NCBI GenBank assembly: GCA_965222005.1 | Contig: OZ244935.1 | Span: 3,038,001 to 3,102,000 of the forward strand | Reading direction: 5' to 3' | DNA: 64,000 nt | Source of the DNA: CBDCTM01 sp965222005 | Lineage (GTDB): Bacteria > Bacteroidota > Bacteroidia > Chitinophagales > Saprospiraceae | Part shown: in pieces, positions 1-11,200 of the stretch | Layout: the number at the start of each line of letters is the position of its first letter | Numbering within the stretch: the first letter of the stretch is position 1 | The notes under the pieces: model-generated | What the model was told of the DNA's origin: nothing | The model's database searches: none | The model's input: only the letters and a program-made list of their open reading frames with translations | Made by a program: the position numbers and the translations under genes

Positions 1-3000
1 GAGCCTACTGCTTTGGTACTCACCGAAGATACTACCACCGATGTTCTTTGCAATGGCGAGGACAACGGCAGCGCTTCCGTGTCAACCAACGGCGGAACCG
101 GCCCCTATGACTACGAGTGGAGCAATGGCGACAATGGCTCAACGGCCAATAACCTGCCTGCCGGCTCCCATACCGTCACCGTCACGGATGACAACGGCTG
201 CACCGAAGAGATCAGCGTTTTGATAAATGAACCGCCAGTATTGACATTAGCGCTCGATAGCTCAACCGATGCGCTTTGCAATGGTTCTGATGATGGAACC
301 GCCTCCGTAAGCGGTGGCGGTGGTACAGCGCCCTATTCCTATGCTTGGTCAAATGGCTCAACAGGGGATAGTGCGAATGACTTGCCCGCAGGCACCCATT
401 CAGTCACCCTCACGGATGATAATGGTTGTACTGAAAGCATTGATATTACAGTTGATGAGCCTGCCGAAGTGAGCTTGTCGGAGATCGCCAATGCGGACGC
501 CAGCTGTTTTGGTATCGATGATGGTAGCTCCACTGTGCAGGGAAGCGGCGGTACAGCACCTTATACTTACCAATGGAGTAGTGGCCAGTCCACCGCTAGT
601 GTTAATGACCTGGCGGCCGGCAGCTACACCATCACGGTGACCGATGCCAATGATTGTACTACTGAAATTTCCATCAATATTGACGAGCCCGAAATAGTAG
701 TATTGGTGGAAGATAATCATACTGATGCCCTTTGTTTTGGCAGCAGCGATGGCACAGCCACTGTAAGTTCCTCCGGTGGTAGCCTGCCGCATAGTTATGC
801 CTGGAGCAATGGGCAATCGGGTTCATTTGCAAGTGGCCTGGCAGCCGGAACGCTTACCGTCACGGTCACAGATGCCAATGGCTGCACCAATGAGATCGAT
901 GTAACTATTGGCGAAGCCGCTGAACTTTTGCTCGACGAAACTAATAACCTGGCTGCCAATTGCAATAGCAGCAGCGATGGTAGTGCCTCCGTTGCCGGAA
1001 GTGGCGGCACACCACCGTACACCTATCAATGGAGCAATGGCCAAACCGGAGCTTCAGCTACCAATTTGGCGGCAGGCTCCTACTCCGTCGTGGTCACCGA
1101 TGCCAATGGTTGTACCGAATCGGTGGATGTGATCATCGATGAGCCCACACTGGTGGCATTGTCTGAAGATGCGCACACCGATGCGCTTTGTAATGGTAGC
1201 AGCGATGGTACGGCCAGTGTTTCCGCCACCGGCGGTACCTTGCCTTATTCGTTTGATTGGAGTGATGGCCAAAGTGGGGATAATGTGGGTGGATTGCCCG
1301 CAGGCACCTTCGATGTCACCGTCACCGATGCGAATGGCTGTACGGATGAAATAGCCGTGATTATCGCTGAACCTGATATTTTGCAGGCCACAGCTACCTC
1401 TTCCGATGCCCTTTGCAATGGAGGTGATGAAGGCACCGCTACTGTTTCGGCAAACGGCGGTACCGCTCCTTATAGCTACGATCTGGGTAGCGGTGCTTCT
1501 GCCAGCCCCAATATCAACGGGCTGGTTGCAGGTAACTACATCATTACGATTACCGACGATCATGGCTGTACAGCTACTACCAGCATTACCATTGATGAAC
1601 CGCAGGCCCTACAAGCAACAGCAACGGCCACACCAACGCTTTGCAACAGTAGCGCCGATGGTACCGCTTCGGTATCCGTCAATGGCGGTACAGCTCCTTT
1701 TAGCTACCTTTGGGCGGATGGCCAATCCAGTATCACAGCAACCGGCCTGCCCGCCGGCAATATCAGCGTGGTGATTACCGATGCCAATGGTTGTACTATT
1801 TCTGCCGATGTAAATGTGGACCAACCCACTGCTGTTGATCTTGCGATGAGTGCTGAAAGTGCGCTTTGTAAGGATGATCCAAGTGGCAGCGCCAGTGTGA
1901 TTGCCAGCGGCGGCACACCGCCTTATAGCTATCTGTGGAGTGATGCGCAGCTTTCTGCAACCGCTGAGTTTTTGGTAGCAGGCAATTATACCGTCACCGT
2001 CACCGACGCCAACGGCTGCACCGAAGAGGCAGACATCCTGGTGGATGATCCCGAACTTTTAATTATCACCAATGCCCTGGTGGTAGAGGCTACCTGTGGT
2101 GAGCCTAATGGTAGTGTGGATATCAGTGTGCAGGGCGGAACACAGCCTTACAGCTATTCCTGGAGCAATCAGGATACCAATGAAGATCCAACAGCTCTGT
2201 TTCCCGGCAATTACTCCGTGACGGTTACTGATGCCAACGGATGTACAGCTACGGATACCTACAACGTGACCGAACCAGGGGCATTGAATATGACCAACAA
2301 CCCCGTAGATGTAAGTTGCAATGGCGGTTCGGATGGTAGCATCAATCTCAATGTAATGGGCGGCAATCCGCCTTATGCTTTCATCTGGAATACTACCGAC
2401 ACACAGGAAGATCTGGCCAATTTGCCCGCGGGCAGTTACAGCGTCACCGTATCAGACGGCGATGGCTGTACCATTACCGAAAGTATTACACTCACTGAAC
2501 CCGAAGCTTTGTCGGTACTGCTCGATCCGTCGCTGGCCAGTTGTGGTGTAGCCAACGGAAGTATTAGCCTCACGGTGCTGGGCGGAACGATGCCTTACAG
2601 CTTCAGCTGGGATAGTGGAGATGTGGTGGAAGACCCCGCCAATTTATTGGCAGGCAGCTATTCTGTGGTTGTCACCGATGCCAATGGTTGTACCATCACC
2701 GGTGCTGCCACCATCCTCAATCCGGATTCACCAGAACTGTCTTTCAGTAGTACTGACGTCAATTGCCACGCAGGCATTGACGGCACTATCGACCTCTTGA
2801 TAAGTGGAGGCAGTGGGCAATATACTATCGACTGGAGTGATGATAGCTGGGATGGCGTAGCCAATCCCAATGCGTTGGCTGCCGGAGTTTATACTGTCAT
2901 CGTTACCGATTCTGACAATTGCTCGGCCACCGAAACGATTACCATCAATGAGCCGGCCGAAGCCTTGGTCATTCAGGAGCTGGGCATCGTAGAGGCTACC

Positions 3001-6000
3001 TGCGGCAATGCCAATGGTAGTGTGGACATCGATGTGAGCGGAGGCACCTCTCCATACACCTACAATTGGTCGAATGGAACCACTAGCCAGGATGTGGCCA
3101 ATCTCACGCCCGGTGTGATTAGCGTTACCGTGACCGATGCCAACGATTGTAAAATCTCTCAGAATTTTAACGTTTCTGAGCCGGATGCCCTGCAAATTGA
3201 TAGTGCGGTACCTTCCGATGTGCTTTGCAACGGAGGTAGTGATGGCAGCATCGAAGTAAGCGTAATGGGTGGCAATCCGCCTTACACCTACAGCTGGACG
3301 AGCGGCCAAAGTACCGAGGACCTGAGCAATTTGCCGATGGGTGATTACCAGCTCACCGTAACCGATGCCGATGGCTGTACCGTTTCGATCAGCGTAACGG
3401 TCAATCAACCTGAAGCACTCAGCGCCTCAGCAGTTCCTACCATTGCCAGTTGTGGCCTGGCCGATGGCTCCATCAACCTCATCGTGCAGGGAGGTACGTT
3501 GCCCTATAGTTTTAGCTGGGACAATGGAGATATAGTGGAAGACCCCACCAATTTGCTTGCCGGAAGCTACTCAGTAGTTGCCACGGATGCGAATGGCTGT
3601 ACAATATCTACTTCAGCAGATATTGTAAATCCCAATTCCCCGGCACTTAGTTTTTCTTCTACTGACGTCAATTGTCACGGTGGAATCGACGGTACTATCA
3701 ACCTGGATATTAGTGGAGGCAGTGGGCAATATACTATCGACTGGAGTGATGATAGCTGGGATGGCGTAGCCAATCCCAATGCATTGGCTGCCGGAGTTTA
3801 TACTGTCATCGTTACCGATTCTGACAATTGCTCGGCCACCGAAACAGTCACCATCAATGAGCCGGCCGAAGCCTTGGCCATTCAGGAGCTGGGCATCGTA
3901 GAGGCTACCTGCGGCAATGCCAATGGCAGTGTGGACATCGATGTGAGCGGAGGCACCTCTCCATACACCTACAATTGGTCGAATGGAACCACCAGCCAGG
4001 ATGTGGCCAATCTCACGCCCGGTGTGATTAGCGTTACCGTGACCGATGCCAACGATTGTAAAAGCTCTCAGAATTTTAACGTTTCTGAGCCGGATGCCCT
4101 GCAAATTGATAGTGCGGTACCTTCCGATGTGCTTTGCAACGGAGGTAGTGATGGCAGCATCGAAGTAAGCGTAATGGGTGGCAATCCGCCTTACACCTAC
4201 AGCTGGACGAGCGGCCAAAGTACCGAGGACCTGAGCAATTTGCCGATGGGTGATTACCAGCTCACCGTAACCGATGCCGATGGCTGTACCGTTTCGATCA
4301 GCGTAACGGTCAATCAACCTGAAGCACTCAGCGCCTCAGCAGTTCCTACCATTGCCAGTTGTGGCCTGGCCGATGGCTCCATCAACCTCATCGTGCAGGG
4401 AGGTACGTTGCCCTATAGTTTTAGCTGGGACAATGGAGATATAGTGGAAGACCCCACCAATTTGCTTGCCGGAAGCTACTCAGTAGTTGTCACGGATGCG
4501 AATGGCTGTACAATTGCTTCGATGGCAGAGGTAGTGAATCCCAATGCGCCTGCCCTGAGTGCTAATGCTACCCATGTGAATTGCCATGCAGGTGCTGATG
4601 GCTCTATTTTGCTGACTATCACAGGAGGTTCCGGAACCTACACGATTGACTGGAGTGATGATAGCATTGACGGGCAGGATAATCCGAATACACTGGTGGC
4701 AGGTACTTATTCTGTGACGATAACCGATTCTGACAATTGCTCAACTACCGAAACCTATGTCATCACCGAGCCGGAAGCCCTGATGCTCAACACTGATGAA
4801 ATCGTTGAAGCCGTTTGTGGAGAGCCAAACGGAAGCGTTTCTGTAAGTGTTTCGGGAGGTACAAGCCCCTACAGCTACTTGTGGAGCAATGGCGCTACCA
4901 CGGAGGATCTGGCCAACTTGTTCCCCGGTGTTTACAGCCTCACCATCACCGATGCCAATGGATGTGAGCTGATCGAAAGTTTTAGTGTCACCGAACCGGA
5001 TGCTTTGCAGCTGAGCGGCCAACCATCAGCGGTGCTTTGCAATGGCGGAGATGATGGCCGCATTGATGTGGATGTAATGGGGGGTACCCTGCCTTATGAA
5101 TTTAGCTGGAGCAATGGCGCCACTACCGAAGATATTGACAATCTGATGGCCGGTTCTTACAGCCTCACCGTTACCGATGCCGATGGTTGTACCTTTACCT
5201 TTGCCACAGAAGTTACCCAGCCGGAAGCAATAGAGACTAGCAGTACTTTTGTAGAAGCAATTTGCAATGAAGACAACGGAAGCATCGACCTTACTGTGAC
5301 GGGCGGTACCCAGCCTTACACCTTCGATTGGGATAATGCCAGTGATGTGGAGGACCCACAGAATTTATTTGCCGGCACCTATTCGGTCACCATCACCGAC
5401 GCCAACGGCTGTACAGCTGTACATAGCGAAACAGTCACCACCCCCAATGGCCTGGCCGTTTCAGCACAGGAAACGGATGCCAATTGCAATGGCGATGCCA
5501 ATGGAGAGGTAGATGCCAGTGTACAAGGAGGCCTGCCTCCCTACACTTACCAATGGTCCAATGGCGCCACTACCGAAGATATTACCAACCTGCCGGCAGG
5601 CAGCTACACCCTAATCGTTGCAGATAGTGATGGCTGCACCGTGTCGATTACGGCCACAGTGAATGAGCCGGATCTGCTGATCTCCATTGCCGATCTGCCT
5701 TTGGGCGCCAGCTGTAAAGGGAACTCCGACGGCGGTGCAAGCCTGAGTACCAGCGGCGGCACAGCTCCGTATTCCTATTTGTGGAGCAATGGAAGTACCC
5801 ATGCCGAGCTAACAAACGTGCCGGCTGGTAGCTACACTGTTGTTATTACGGATGCTCACGGATGTACCACTACAGAATCAGTGACAATTGATGAACCCGA
5901 ATTGCTGGTGGTAACAGCGCAGGCTACAGACGCCATGTGCCACAGCAGTAGCGATGGCAGCATCAACGCCAGTGTGACAGGTGGCACTACAAGCAATGGG

Positions 6001-7161
6001 CAATACACTTTTGAGTGGAGCAATGGTGCTGATCCTGTTGAAGATCCATCAGCCTTGCCTGCTGGCGTATATGTGGTGACTGTCACCGATGACAATGGCT
6101 GTACCGCGCTTACCAGCGTTAGTATTGGCCAGCCAAGTGCCATTAGTATCATGATTACTGATGAATCCGACTATAATGGTTTCAATCTGACCTGTAGCGA
6201 TGCTGCGGATGGCTATGCAGAGGTGTCGGCTCAGGGTGGCAACCCTCCATACAGCTATGCCTGGGATAATGGCTCTACGCTAAGCAGCATTGAAGATGTA
6301 TCTGCCGGAACCTATATCGTTACCGTTACTGATGCGAATGGTTGCACGGAAGAACAATCACTGAGCCTCAGTGCTCCGCTTCCGATACATGTAGTTGCCC
6401 AGGCAATACCTCCACAGTGTAAGGGAGATCGCAACGGCATTATTTCGCTGGAACCGGTGACTGGCGGCACGGCGCCATTTACGTACAGCCTTAATGGCGG
6501 GCCATTGGAAACCTTCCCTGGCTGGACCAACCTGGGTGCCGGAGCTTATGACATCCTCGTGGAAGATGCCAATGGCTGCCGTTGGAACACCAGCCTCACA
6601 ATCGATGACCCCGCGCCTATTGGTGTCAATTTGGGTGGAGATGTGGAAATTCCGCTGGGTGACAGCCTGCAGCTGGATCCCACCTTTTTCAACATCAATA
6701 CCTCCACTATGAGCTACCAATGGTTGCAAGGCGTATTCAGGGATAGCTCCAATGTGGGGTTGACCCCGGAGATTAAACCGACCACTACCTCTGTGTATCA
6801 TTTGTATGTGGTGGATGAAAATGGCTGTAGTACCTATGATATAGTCACTGTATTTGTCCGCAAAGAGCGCCTGGTGTACATACCCAATGCCTTTTCGCCC
6901 AATGATGATGGCATCAATGATATCTTTATGATCTTTGCCGGTAAGGGCGTTGCGGAAGTCAAGACACTAATGATCTTCGATCGATGGGGAGAGACGATGA
7001 TGGAGCTGCGCAACTTCCAGCCCAACGATCCGGACTTTGGCTGGGATGGCTTTTTTAGAGGTGATCGACTACAACCAGCAGTGTTTGTCTATTTTGCCGA
7101 GGTGGAGTTTGAGGATGGCTCAACAGAGTTGTACAAAGGAGATTTGACCCTGGTGCGCTGA
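1..7161 (+). CDS. SprB-repeat adhesin-like protein with gliding-motility (CHU_C) C-terminus, 5' partial
   Basis: The reading frame is open from base 1, so the true start and signal peptide lie upstream; 2386 codons are visible. At least 29 SprB-type modules of about 76 residues follow one another, each opening with a Cys-containing NG/DG turn and carrying GG-x-x-PY-x-Y-x-W-S-N-G and V-T-D-A-N-G-C motifs. The last ~95 residues, starting at YIPNAFSPNDDGINDIF, are the gliding motility-associated C-terminal domain (CHU_C), a type IX secretion signal of the type-B kind. Family knowledge: SprB is the mobile surface adhesin of gliding Flavobacterium; similar repeat proteins occur in non-gliding Bacteroidota. 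Role here is inferred as a very large cell-surface or secreted filament or adhesin. Four-module blocks are duplicated nearly identically. A terminator follows the stop. Confidence 0.93.
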   Translation, partial: EPTALVLTEDTTTDVLCNGEDNGSASVSTNGGTGPYDYEWSNGDNGSTANNLPAGSHTVTVTDDNGCTEEISVLINEPPVLTLALDSSTDALCNGSDDGTASVSGGGGTAPYSYAWSNGSTGDSANDLPAGTHSVTLTDDNGCTESIDITVDEPAEVSLSEIANADASCFGIDDGSSTVQGSGGTAPYTYQWSSGQSTASVNDLAAGSYTITVTDANDCTTEISINIDEPEIVVLVEDNHTDALCFGSSDGTATVSSSGGSLPHSYAWSNGQSGSFASGLAAGTLTVTVTDANGCTNEIDVTIGEAAELLLDETNNLAANCNSSSDGSASVAGSGGTPPYTYQWSNGQTGASATNLAAGSYSVVVTDANGCTESVDVIIDEPTLVALSEDAHTDALCNGSSDGTASVSATGGTLPYSFDWSDGQSGDNVGGLPAGTFDVTVTDANGCTDEIAVIIAEPDILQATATSSDALCNGGDEGTATVSANGGTAPYSYDLGSGASASPNINGLVAGNYIITITDDHGCTATTSITIDEPQALQATATATPTLCNSSADGTASVSVNGGTAPFSYLWADGQSSITATGLPAGNISVVITDANGCTISADVNVDQPTAVDLAMSAESALCKDDPSGSASVIASGGTPPYSYLWSDAQLSATAEFLVAGNYTVTVTDANGCTEEADILVDDPELLIITNALVVEATCGEPNGSVDISVQGGTQPYSYSWSNQDTNEDPTALFPGNYSVTVTDANGCTATDTYNVTEPGALNMTNNPVDVSCNGGSDGSINLNVMGGNPPYAFIWNTTDTQEDLANLPAGSYSVTVSDGDGCTITESITLTEPEALSVLLDPSLASCGVANGSISLTVLGGTMPYSFSWDSGDVVEDPANLLAGSYSVVVTDANGCTITGAATILNPDSPELSFSSTDVNCHAGIDGTIDLLISGGSGQYTIDWSDDSWDGVANPNALAAGVYTVIVTDSDNCSATETITINEPAEALVIQELGIVEATCGNANGSVDIDVSGGTSPYTYNWSNGTTSQDVANLTPGVISVTVTDANDCKISQNFNVSEPDALQIDSAVPSDVLCNGGSDGSIEVSVMGGNPPYTYSWTSGQSTEDLSNLPMGDYQLTVTDADGCTVSISVTVNQPEALSASAVPTIASCGLADGSINLIVQGGTLPYSFSWDNGDIVEDPTNLLAGSYSVVATDANGCTISTSADIVNPNSPALSFSSTDVNCHGGIDGTINLDISGGSGQYTIDWSDDSWDGVANPNALAAGVYTVIVTDSDNCSATETVTINEPAEALAIQELGIVEATCGNANGSVDIDVSGGTSPYTYNWSNGTTSQDVANLTPGVISVTVTDANDCKSSQNFNVSEPDALQIDSAVPSDVLCNGGSDGSIEVSVMGGNPPYTYSWTSGQSTEDLSNLPMGDYQLTVTDADGCTVSISVTVNQPEALSASAVPTIASCGLADGSINLIVQGGTLPYSFSWDNGDIVEDPTNLLAGSYSVVVTDANGCTIASMAEVVNPNAPALSANATHVNCHAGADGSILLTITGGSGTYTIDWSDDSIDGQDNPNTLVAGTYSVTITDSDNCSTTETYVITEPEALMLNTDEIVEAVCGEPNGSVSVSVSGGTSPYSYLWSNGATTEDLANLFPGVYSLTITDANGCELIESFSVTEPDALQLSGQPSAVLCNGGDDGRIDVDVMGGTLPYEFSWSNGATTEDIDNLMAGSYSLTVTDADGCTFTFATEVTQPEAIETSSTFVEAICNEDNGSIDLTVTGGTQPYTFDWDNASDVEDPQNLFAGTYSVTITDANGCTAVHSETVTTPNGLAVSAQETDANCNGDANGEVDASVQGGLPPYTYQWSNGATTEDITNLPAGSYTLIVADSDGCTVSITATVNEPDLLISIADLPLGASCKGNSDGGASLSTSGGTAPYSYLWSNGSTHAELTNVPAGSYTVVITDAHGCTTTESVTIDEPELLVVTAQATDAMCHSSSDGSINASVTGGTTSNGQYTFEWSNGADPVEDPSALPAGVYVVTVTDDNGCTALTSVSIGQPSAISIMITDESDYNGFNLTCSDAADGYAEVSAQGGNPPYSYAWDNGSTLSSIEDVSAGTYIVTVTDANGCTEEQSLSLSAPLPIHVVAQAIPPQCKGDRNGIISLEPVTGGTAPFTYSLNGGPLETFPGWTNLGAGAYDILVEDANGCRWNTSLTIDDPAPIGVNLGGDVEIPLGDSLQLDPTFFNINTSTMSYQWLQGVFRDSSNVGLTPEIKPTTTSVYHLYVVDENGCSTYDIVTVFVRKERLVYIPNAFSPNDDGINDIFMIFAGKGVAEVKTLMIFDRWGETMMELRNFQPNDPDFGWDGFFRGDRLQPAVFVYFAEVEFEDGSTELYKGDLTLVR
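2804..4540 (+). repeat. 909-bp near-identical tandem duplication inside the SprB array
   Basis: Bases from about 2804 to 3600 recur at a constant offset of 909 bp (303 residues, four SprB modules) from about 3713 to 4510, with only scattered differences. For example 'agtgggcaatatactatcga' starts at 2812 and again at 3721. The unit is an exact number of codons, so the frame is kept. A more diverged four-module periodicity continues on both sides. Confidence 0.9.
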
Positions 7162-7175
7162 TTTGGTGAAAATAA

Positions 7176-7214
7176 AAACGGAGGTTCCGGCAGGCAAAGC
7201 CGGTGCCTCCGTTT
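7176..7214. terminator. Bidirectional intrinsic terminator between convergent genes
   Basis: A 16-bp inverted repeat (7176-7191 and 7199-7214, two mismatches, 7-base loop) carries A and T runs at its outer ends. It lies between the stop of the plus-strand SprB gene and the stop of the minus-strand hydrolase, so it can serve both. Confidence 0.8.
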
Positions 7215-7215
7215 A

Positions 7216-8121
7216 TTATTCAGCTTCCCGCGTTTTGAGCCATTGATGAAGCTGCTTCCTCACCTCATTGTCTTCAAAGCTCCAACGGCCAGCATCCAGA
7301 TGTGTACCATTTTCCAGTGAAATTAGTGTAAGCCGGGCTTGTTGTTTTGCATTCAGCTTATCCAAAAAGCTTGACACATTTCGATAGCTTACCAATCCAT
7401 CGCGCTTGCCGTGTACCCAAAATAGGGGGAGTTCGAAGTCGGGCTTCCAGAATTTGATGGGGTTGGCTTGTTGATAGGAAGGGCTGCCTCTTTTTCCGGC
7501 ATACCAAAAGATGGTGGGCGTCATCGGCATTTCATCCAAATCGAAAGCTGCGCCAAAAAGAAGCAGGCCCCTGATGCGAGCAGGAGGGATACCTGCCTTT
7601 TGCAGCGCCTTTTGGTCAAGGGCCAGTAAAGCTGCCAAATTGCCTCCTGCCGACATGCCGCCGAGCAGGAAGGGCTTGGTTGTATGGCCCTGCATCTCCA
7701 AAATTTCCATTGCTTTTTGCAGGCCCAGTGTAATATCCTCCCGAATGTGCCAAAAAGAATGGAAAGGAATTTTCCGATAGCTGGGCATGAATACCTCATA
7801 ACCCTGAGCAGTGAAAGCCTGGGCATTGTTCAAAAACCATTCTGGTTTTCCAAACTGCCATCCGCCACCATGATGGTAGAGTATGGCATGGCTTCGTATG
7901 GGGAGCCCCGCTTTTGGCCGGCAATGCAGCAGGTATTGCTTGCGATGAGTACCGAATCGGTGGCGCTGAACCTGCATTTTTACCGGGTATTTGTTAATCT
8001 GCCACAGGTACACAGGAATGTGCAATAGCTCATGAAAGATGTTGCCTTTTGGTAAGAGTAAGAGCAGAAGAGCGTAGGTAATAAGCAAAATAACCAGGGC
8101 TAGTGCGATAGAGGCAAGCAT
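7216..8121 (-). CDS. Alpha/beta hydrolase (acetylesterase/lipase-like), membrane-anchored
   Basis: This 301-residue protein begins with a hydrophobic segment (about residues 4-24), probably an N-terminal membrane anchor. Alpha/beta-hydrolase hallmarks are in order: an oxyanion-hole HHGGGWQFG motif, the nucleophile elbow GGMSAGGN, an acidic residue in WVHGKRDGLVS and a C-terminal His in NGTHLDAG. This matches the carboxylesterase/lipase (hormone-sensitive-lipase-like, BD-FAE) group, which hydrolyses short acyl esters; the substrate cannot be read from sequence. It is convergent with the SprB gene and downstream of the large T9SS protein on the same strand, but a terminator at 8176-8207 suggests separate transcription. 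Confidence 0.85.
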   Translation of the reverse strand: MLASIALALVILLITYALLLLLLPKGNIFHELLHIPVYLWQINKYPVKMQVQRHRFGTHRKQYLLHCRPKAGLPIRSHAILYHHGGGWQFGKPEWFLNNAQAFTAQGYEVFMPSYRKIPFHSFWHIREDITLGLQKAMEILEMQGHTTKPFLLGGMSAGGNLAALLALDQKALQKAGIPPARIRGLLLFGAAFDLDEMPMTPTIFWYAGKRGSPSYQQANPIKFWKPDFELPLFWVHGKRDGLVSYRNVSSFLDKLNAKQQARLTLISLENGTHLDAGRWSFEDNEVRKQLHQWLKTREAE

Positions 8122-8175
8122 GCGCCAATGTTACAAAATTTGTCAAGCTCTGCCAAACCAAGCCTGGATAAAAAA

Positions 8176-8207
8176 AAGAGCACATACCTGTAAGGGCATA
8201 TGCTCTT
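8176..8207 (-). terminator. Intrinsic terminator of the large T9SS protein gene
   Basis: Inverted repeat 8176-8185 / 8198-8207 (one mismatch), followed on the minus strand by a run of eight or more T (plus-strand A run 8169-8177). It lies 65 bp past the stop of the minus-strand gene ending at 8272. Confidence 0.75.
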
Positions 8208-8271
8208 CAACTCAAGTGTTTTTAGGATTTCAGTTGAATCCTCTTTCCTTAATTATAGTACACATTCTTTG

Positions 8272-11200
8272 TTATCGAATTACTTCAAACTTGCGGTGAT
8301 ACGTCCGAACACCCATCCTGATCTCCACAAAATAAATCCCGGAAGCCCAGCTACTTACATCTACTGTTTCACGCAAAGCCGGTTGATCTACAGAGATCAT
8401 TCGTTGGCCTATCGTGTTGTAAATATGGATGGCCGAAATGACTTCGGTTCCCCGATTGCGGATGAACAGTTCATGGTTGGCAGGATTAGGGAATACTTGC
8501 AACATACCCTCTTCCAGCGGATTGTCCGTATCGGTGGATAGTTCGGTGGTGCTACGCTTGGTGTAGATTGGAACCCGGCGCTCGTCATACTGGATGGCTT
8601 GTACTTCAGCCAGGTCCATCGTGAGGTCAGATTTTCCACCTACATTGTCGATGATACCAATGAAAGATAAGACGGGACCATGTCCTGCTGTGTTTTGATG
8701 ATCGGTTCTGGAGATGGCCACTTCAATGATACCATCCTCCGCAAAGGTTTTGTCTAAGCTGATCAAATCTTCATCCATAGTCCCCAGCCAGCTATCACCG
8801 ATTTCCAGCTCTACGCTTGCCGGGTTGATCATGTCCGGATCAAATTTTATTTTAAAGGCCAGGCCGTAAATACTTTCCACTTCATTATTGGGGCTTCCCA
8901 GAATCACAGGCACATTGAAACTTTGGCCCGTAGCTAAAGAGCCTCCGTCAGGTAAATCGACATACATATGCGGGTCGGTTTCGATGCCTTGAAGGCTGGC
9001 CACTGGTTGGACAGGGCCGTGTACGCGATTGTAATTGATGTTGATCGCCTCGCGGTCCATCACATCGATCACTCCATCGCCATTACAATCAGCATGTTTG
9101 TGATTGACGGCTGATTTGTGGAATAGCTCAGGCCAATTATCTGCCAGAAACGCATCCCAAAGTACACCCGCCTGAGGACGATTGGGCCCCTGCTTTCCAA
9201 AGGCCAGGCCAATGTTGAGTAAGTCATAGGCATTGGCAATATTGTCGAAATTAGTATCACCGGGCCATACTTCATTGAGGTTGCCCTGGAAGTCGTAGCA
9301 GATGTTATCTATAGCGAAGCCATTGCCGCCGAAGAGTAAGGTTTTAACCGGCCCGCTGATCGTGACCCGCCCTTCGTGGGGATCATTGGAGGAAGTAACT
9401 ATTTGGAATTCGATGCCAGGAGCAATGTCCGTGGGTATATCGAAAATACTACCGTAAGCCTGCAAGGGCTGGCCGTTGACAGCGATGTTCACCACAGTCT
9501 GTAGTGCATTTTGAAGGGCCATGTCAAAATCAAATTCCACTGATACGACCTCTCCCGGAATGTGGGTAAAGTCAAACAGCAGGTTGGCAAATACAAATTG
9601 AAGATAAGCACCTTCTGAAAGGTTAAATTGCTGATTTAAACCTGGTATTTCATCATTACCTACAAATAAAGTATTGAAATCGGAACCGCCGTTCAGTTTT
9701 ATCATCTCTTTCATATAAACCGTCACCCCCCGCTCCACAAACAACTCATCGCCTGGTAAATACTGTGGAATACCATAACCCAGGCTATCCTCCAGCCCGA
9801 CATATGTGAGGCAGTTGAAAATGAGGCCATTGCAATCCGGTGTTTCGATCTCTACATTGTCCGTGCAGTTGAAATTCACGAGATCAAAAACCGTAAACTC
9901 CAGCATGCTCGAATTGTTGCTGTCAAATGGGCCGAGCGTGATCGGGAGGTCTTCGTAGTCGAAGTTGCCATAGTTTTCTCCATTGCCCAACACCTGAAAG
10001 CCGATGACGCCTACATTTTGATATTCAAAGTCAAGGTCAACATAGAATTGGTGGCCCTGGCAATTGTGCGGTTCTACAATCAAATCATAGATTTCGCAGC
10101 CCTGGCAGTTGAGCGCCTCAAATTCAATGGCAGCACGGCAGTTGTCGTTGTCATTTGTTTGTACTGTAATTTCATCTACTGGACCGCCACCACCTGAAAA
10201 GTTGCTAATGAAAAGTGGCAGATCACTGAAATTCCATTCGCCAAGAAATTGCCCGCCTGAGTATATAAAAAACCCGTCCGTAGTAGCATTTTCTACATTG
10301 AAATTGACAAAGAGACTATAAGTGCCGTCATCGTTACAATCGATCGGGTGTGCTTCAAGATCAAAAATGCGGCATTCATCATTGCAGCTTGGCGCTTCGA
10401 AATCAACCGTTTTACAACAATTGGGCTGATCATTAATGCACACGCTGAGCGCATCATGTGGATTGCCGCTGGCCGGAAAGTCATCAATGGTGAGCGGTAG
10501 GCTGCTCAGGGGGAAGAAGCCGAGATTTTGATTGAGGGCAAACACTTCAAAGAAGTCGTTGCCGGGATTGACATATTCAAAGTTGATAGTGACCGAGTAA
10601 GTTTCGGAAGAAGTACACTCACCCACATCTACCTGCAGGTCAAAGATTTCGCAGGCACCGCCATTGTTACAGTCGATGGGGCCGATGACGGTGTGATTTT
10701 GGCAGTTGGGATTTTCCTGGTCAATGATAACGAATTCATATACCGTTTGGCCATCGCCAATGAAAGGGCCTAGTGTGATCCAAAGGTCTGAATAGGCGAA
10801 AGTACCGTAGTGGATACCATTACCCTGAACGATGAAGGAATCAGAAGTATTGAGGTATTCAAAGTTGATGTCCACCAAAAACTGGCCGGCGGGATCGCAG
10901 TCATGAGCTTCGGCGATGACTTCAAATATTTTGCAATTGCCGGTATTATTGCAATCGGGTGCTTGAAAATCAATGGTTTTGCAGCAGTTGGGCTGATCAT
11001 TGATGCAAACGCTGAGCGCATCATGGGGGTTGCCGCTGGCCGGAAAGTCATCAATGGTGAGCGGCAGGCTGCTCAGGGGGAAGAAGCCGAGATTTTGATT
11101 GAGGGCAAACACTTCAAAGAAGTCGTTGCCGGGATTGCTGTATCCAAAGTTGATGGTGACGGAGTAGGTTTCGGTAGAAGTACATTCACCCACATCTACC

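Noticed and set aside
2728..4317. Minus-strand ORFs of 226 and 234 codons with near-identical products
   Set aside because: Antisense shadows of the duplicated SprB modules, with no signal, promoter or domain of their own.
1..7161. CRISPR array or simple DNA repeat
   Set aside because: The periodicity is in protein modules of ~228 bp with codon-level divergence, inside one open frame, not short identical repeats with unique spacers.
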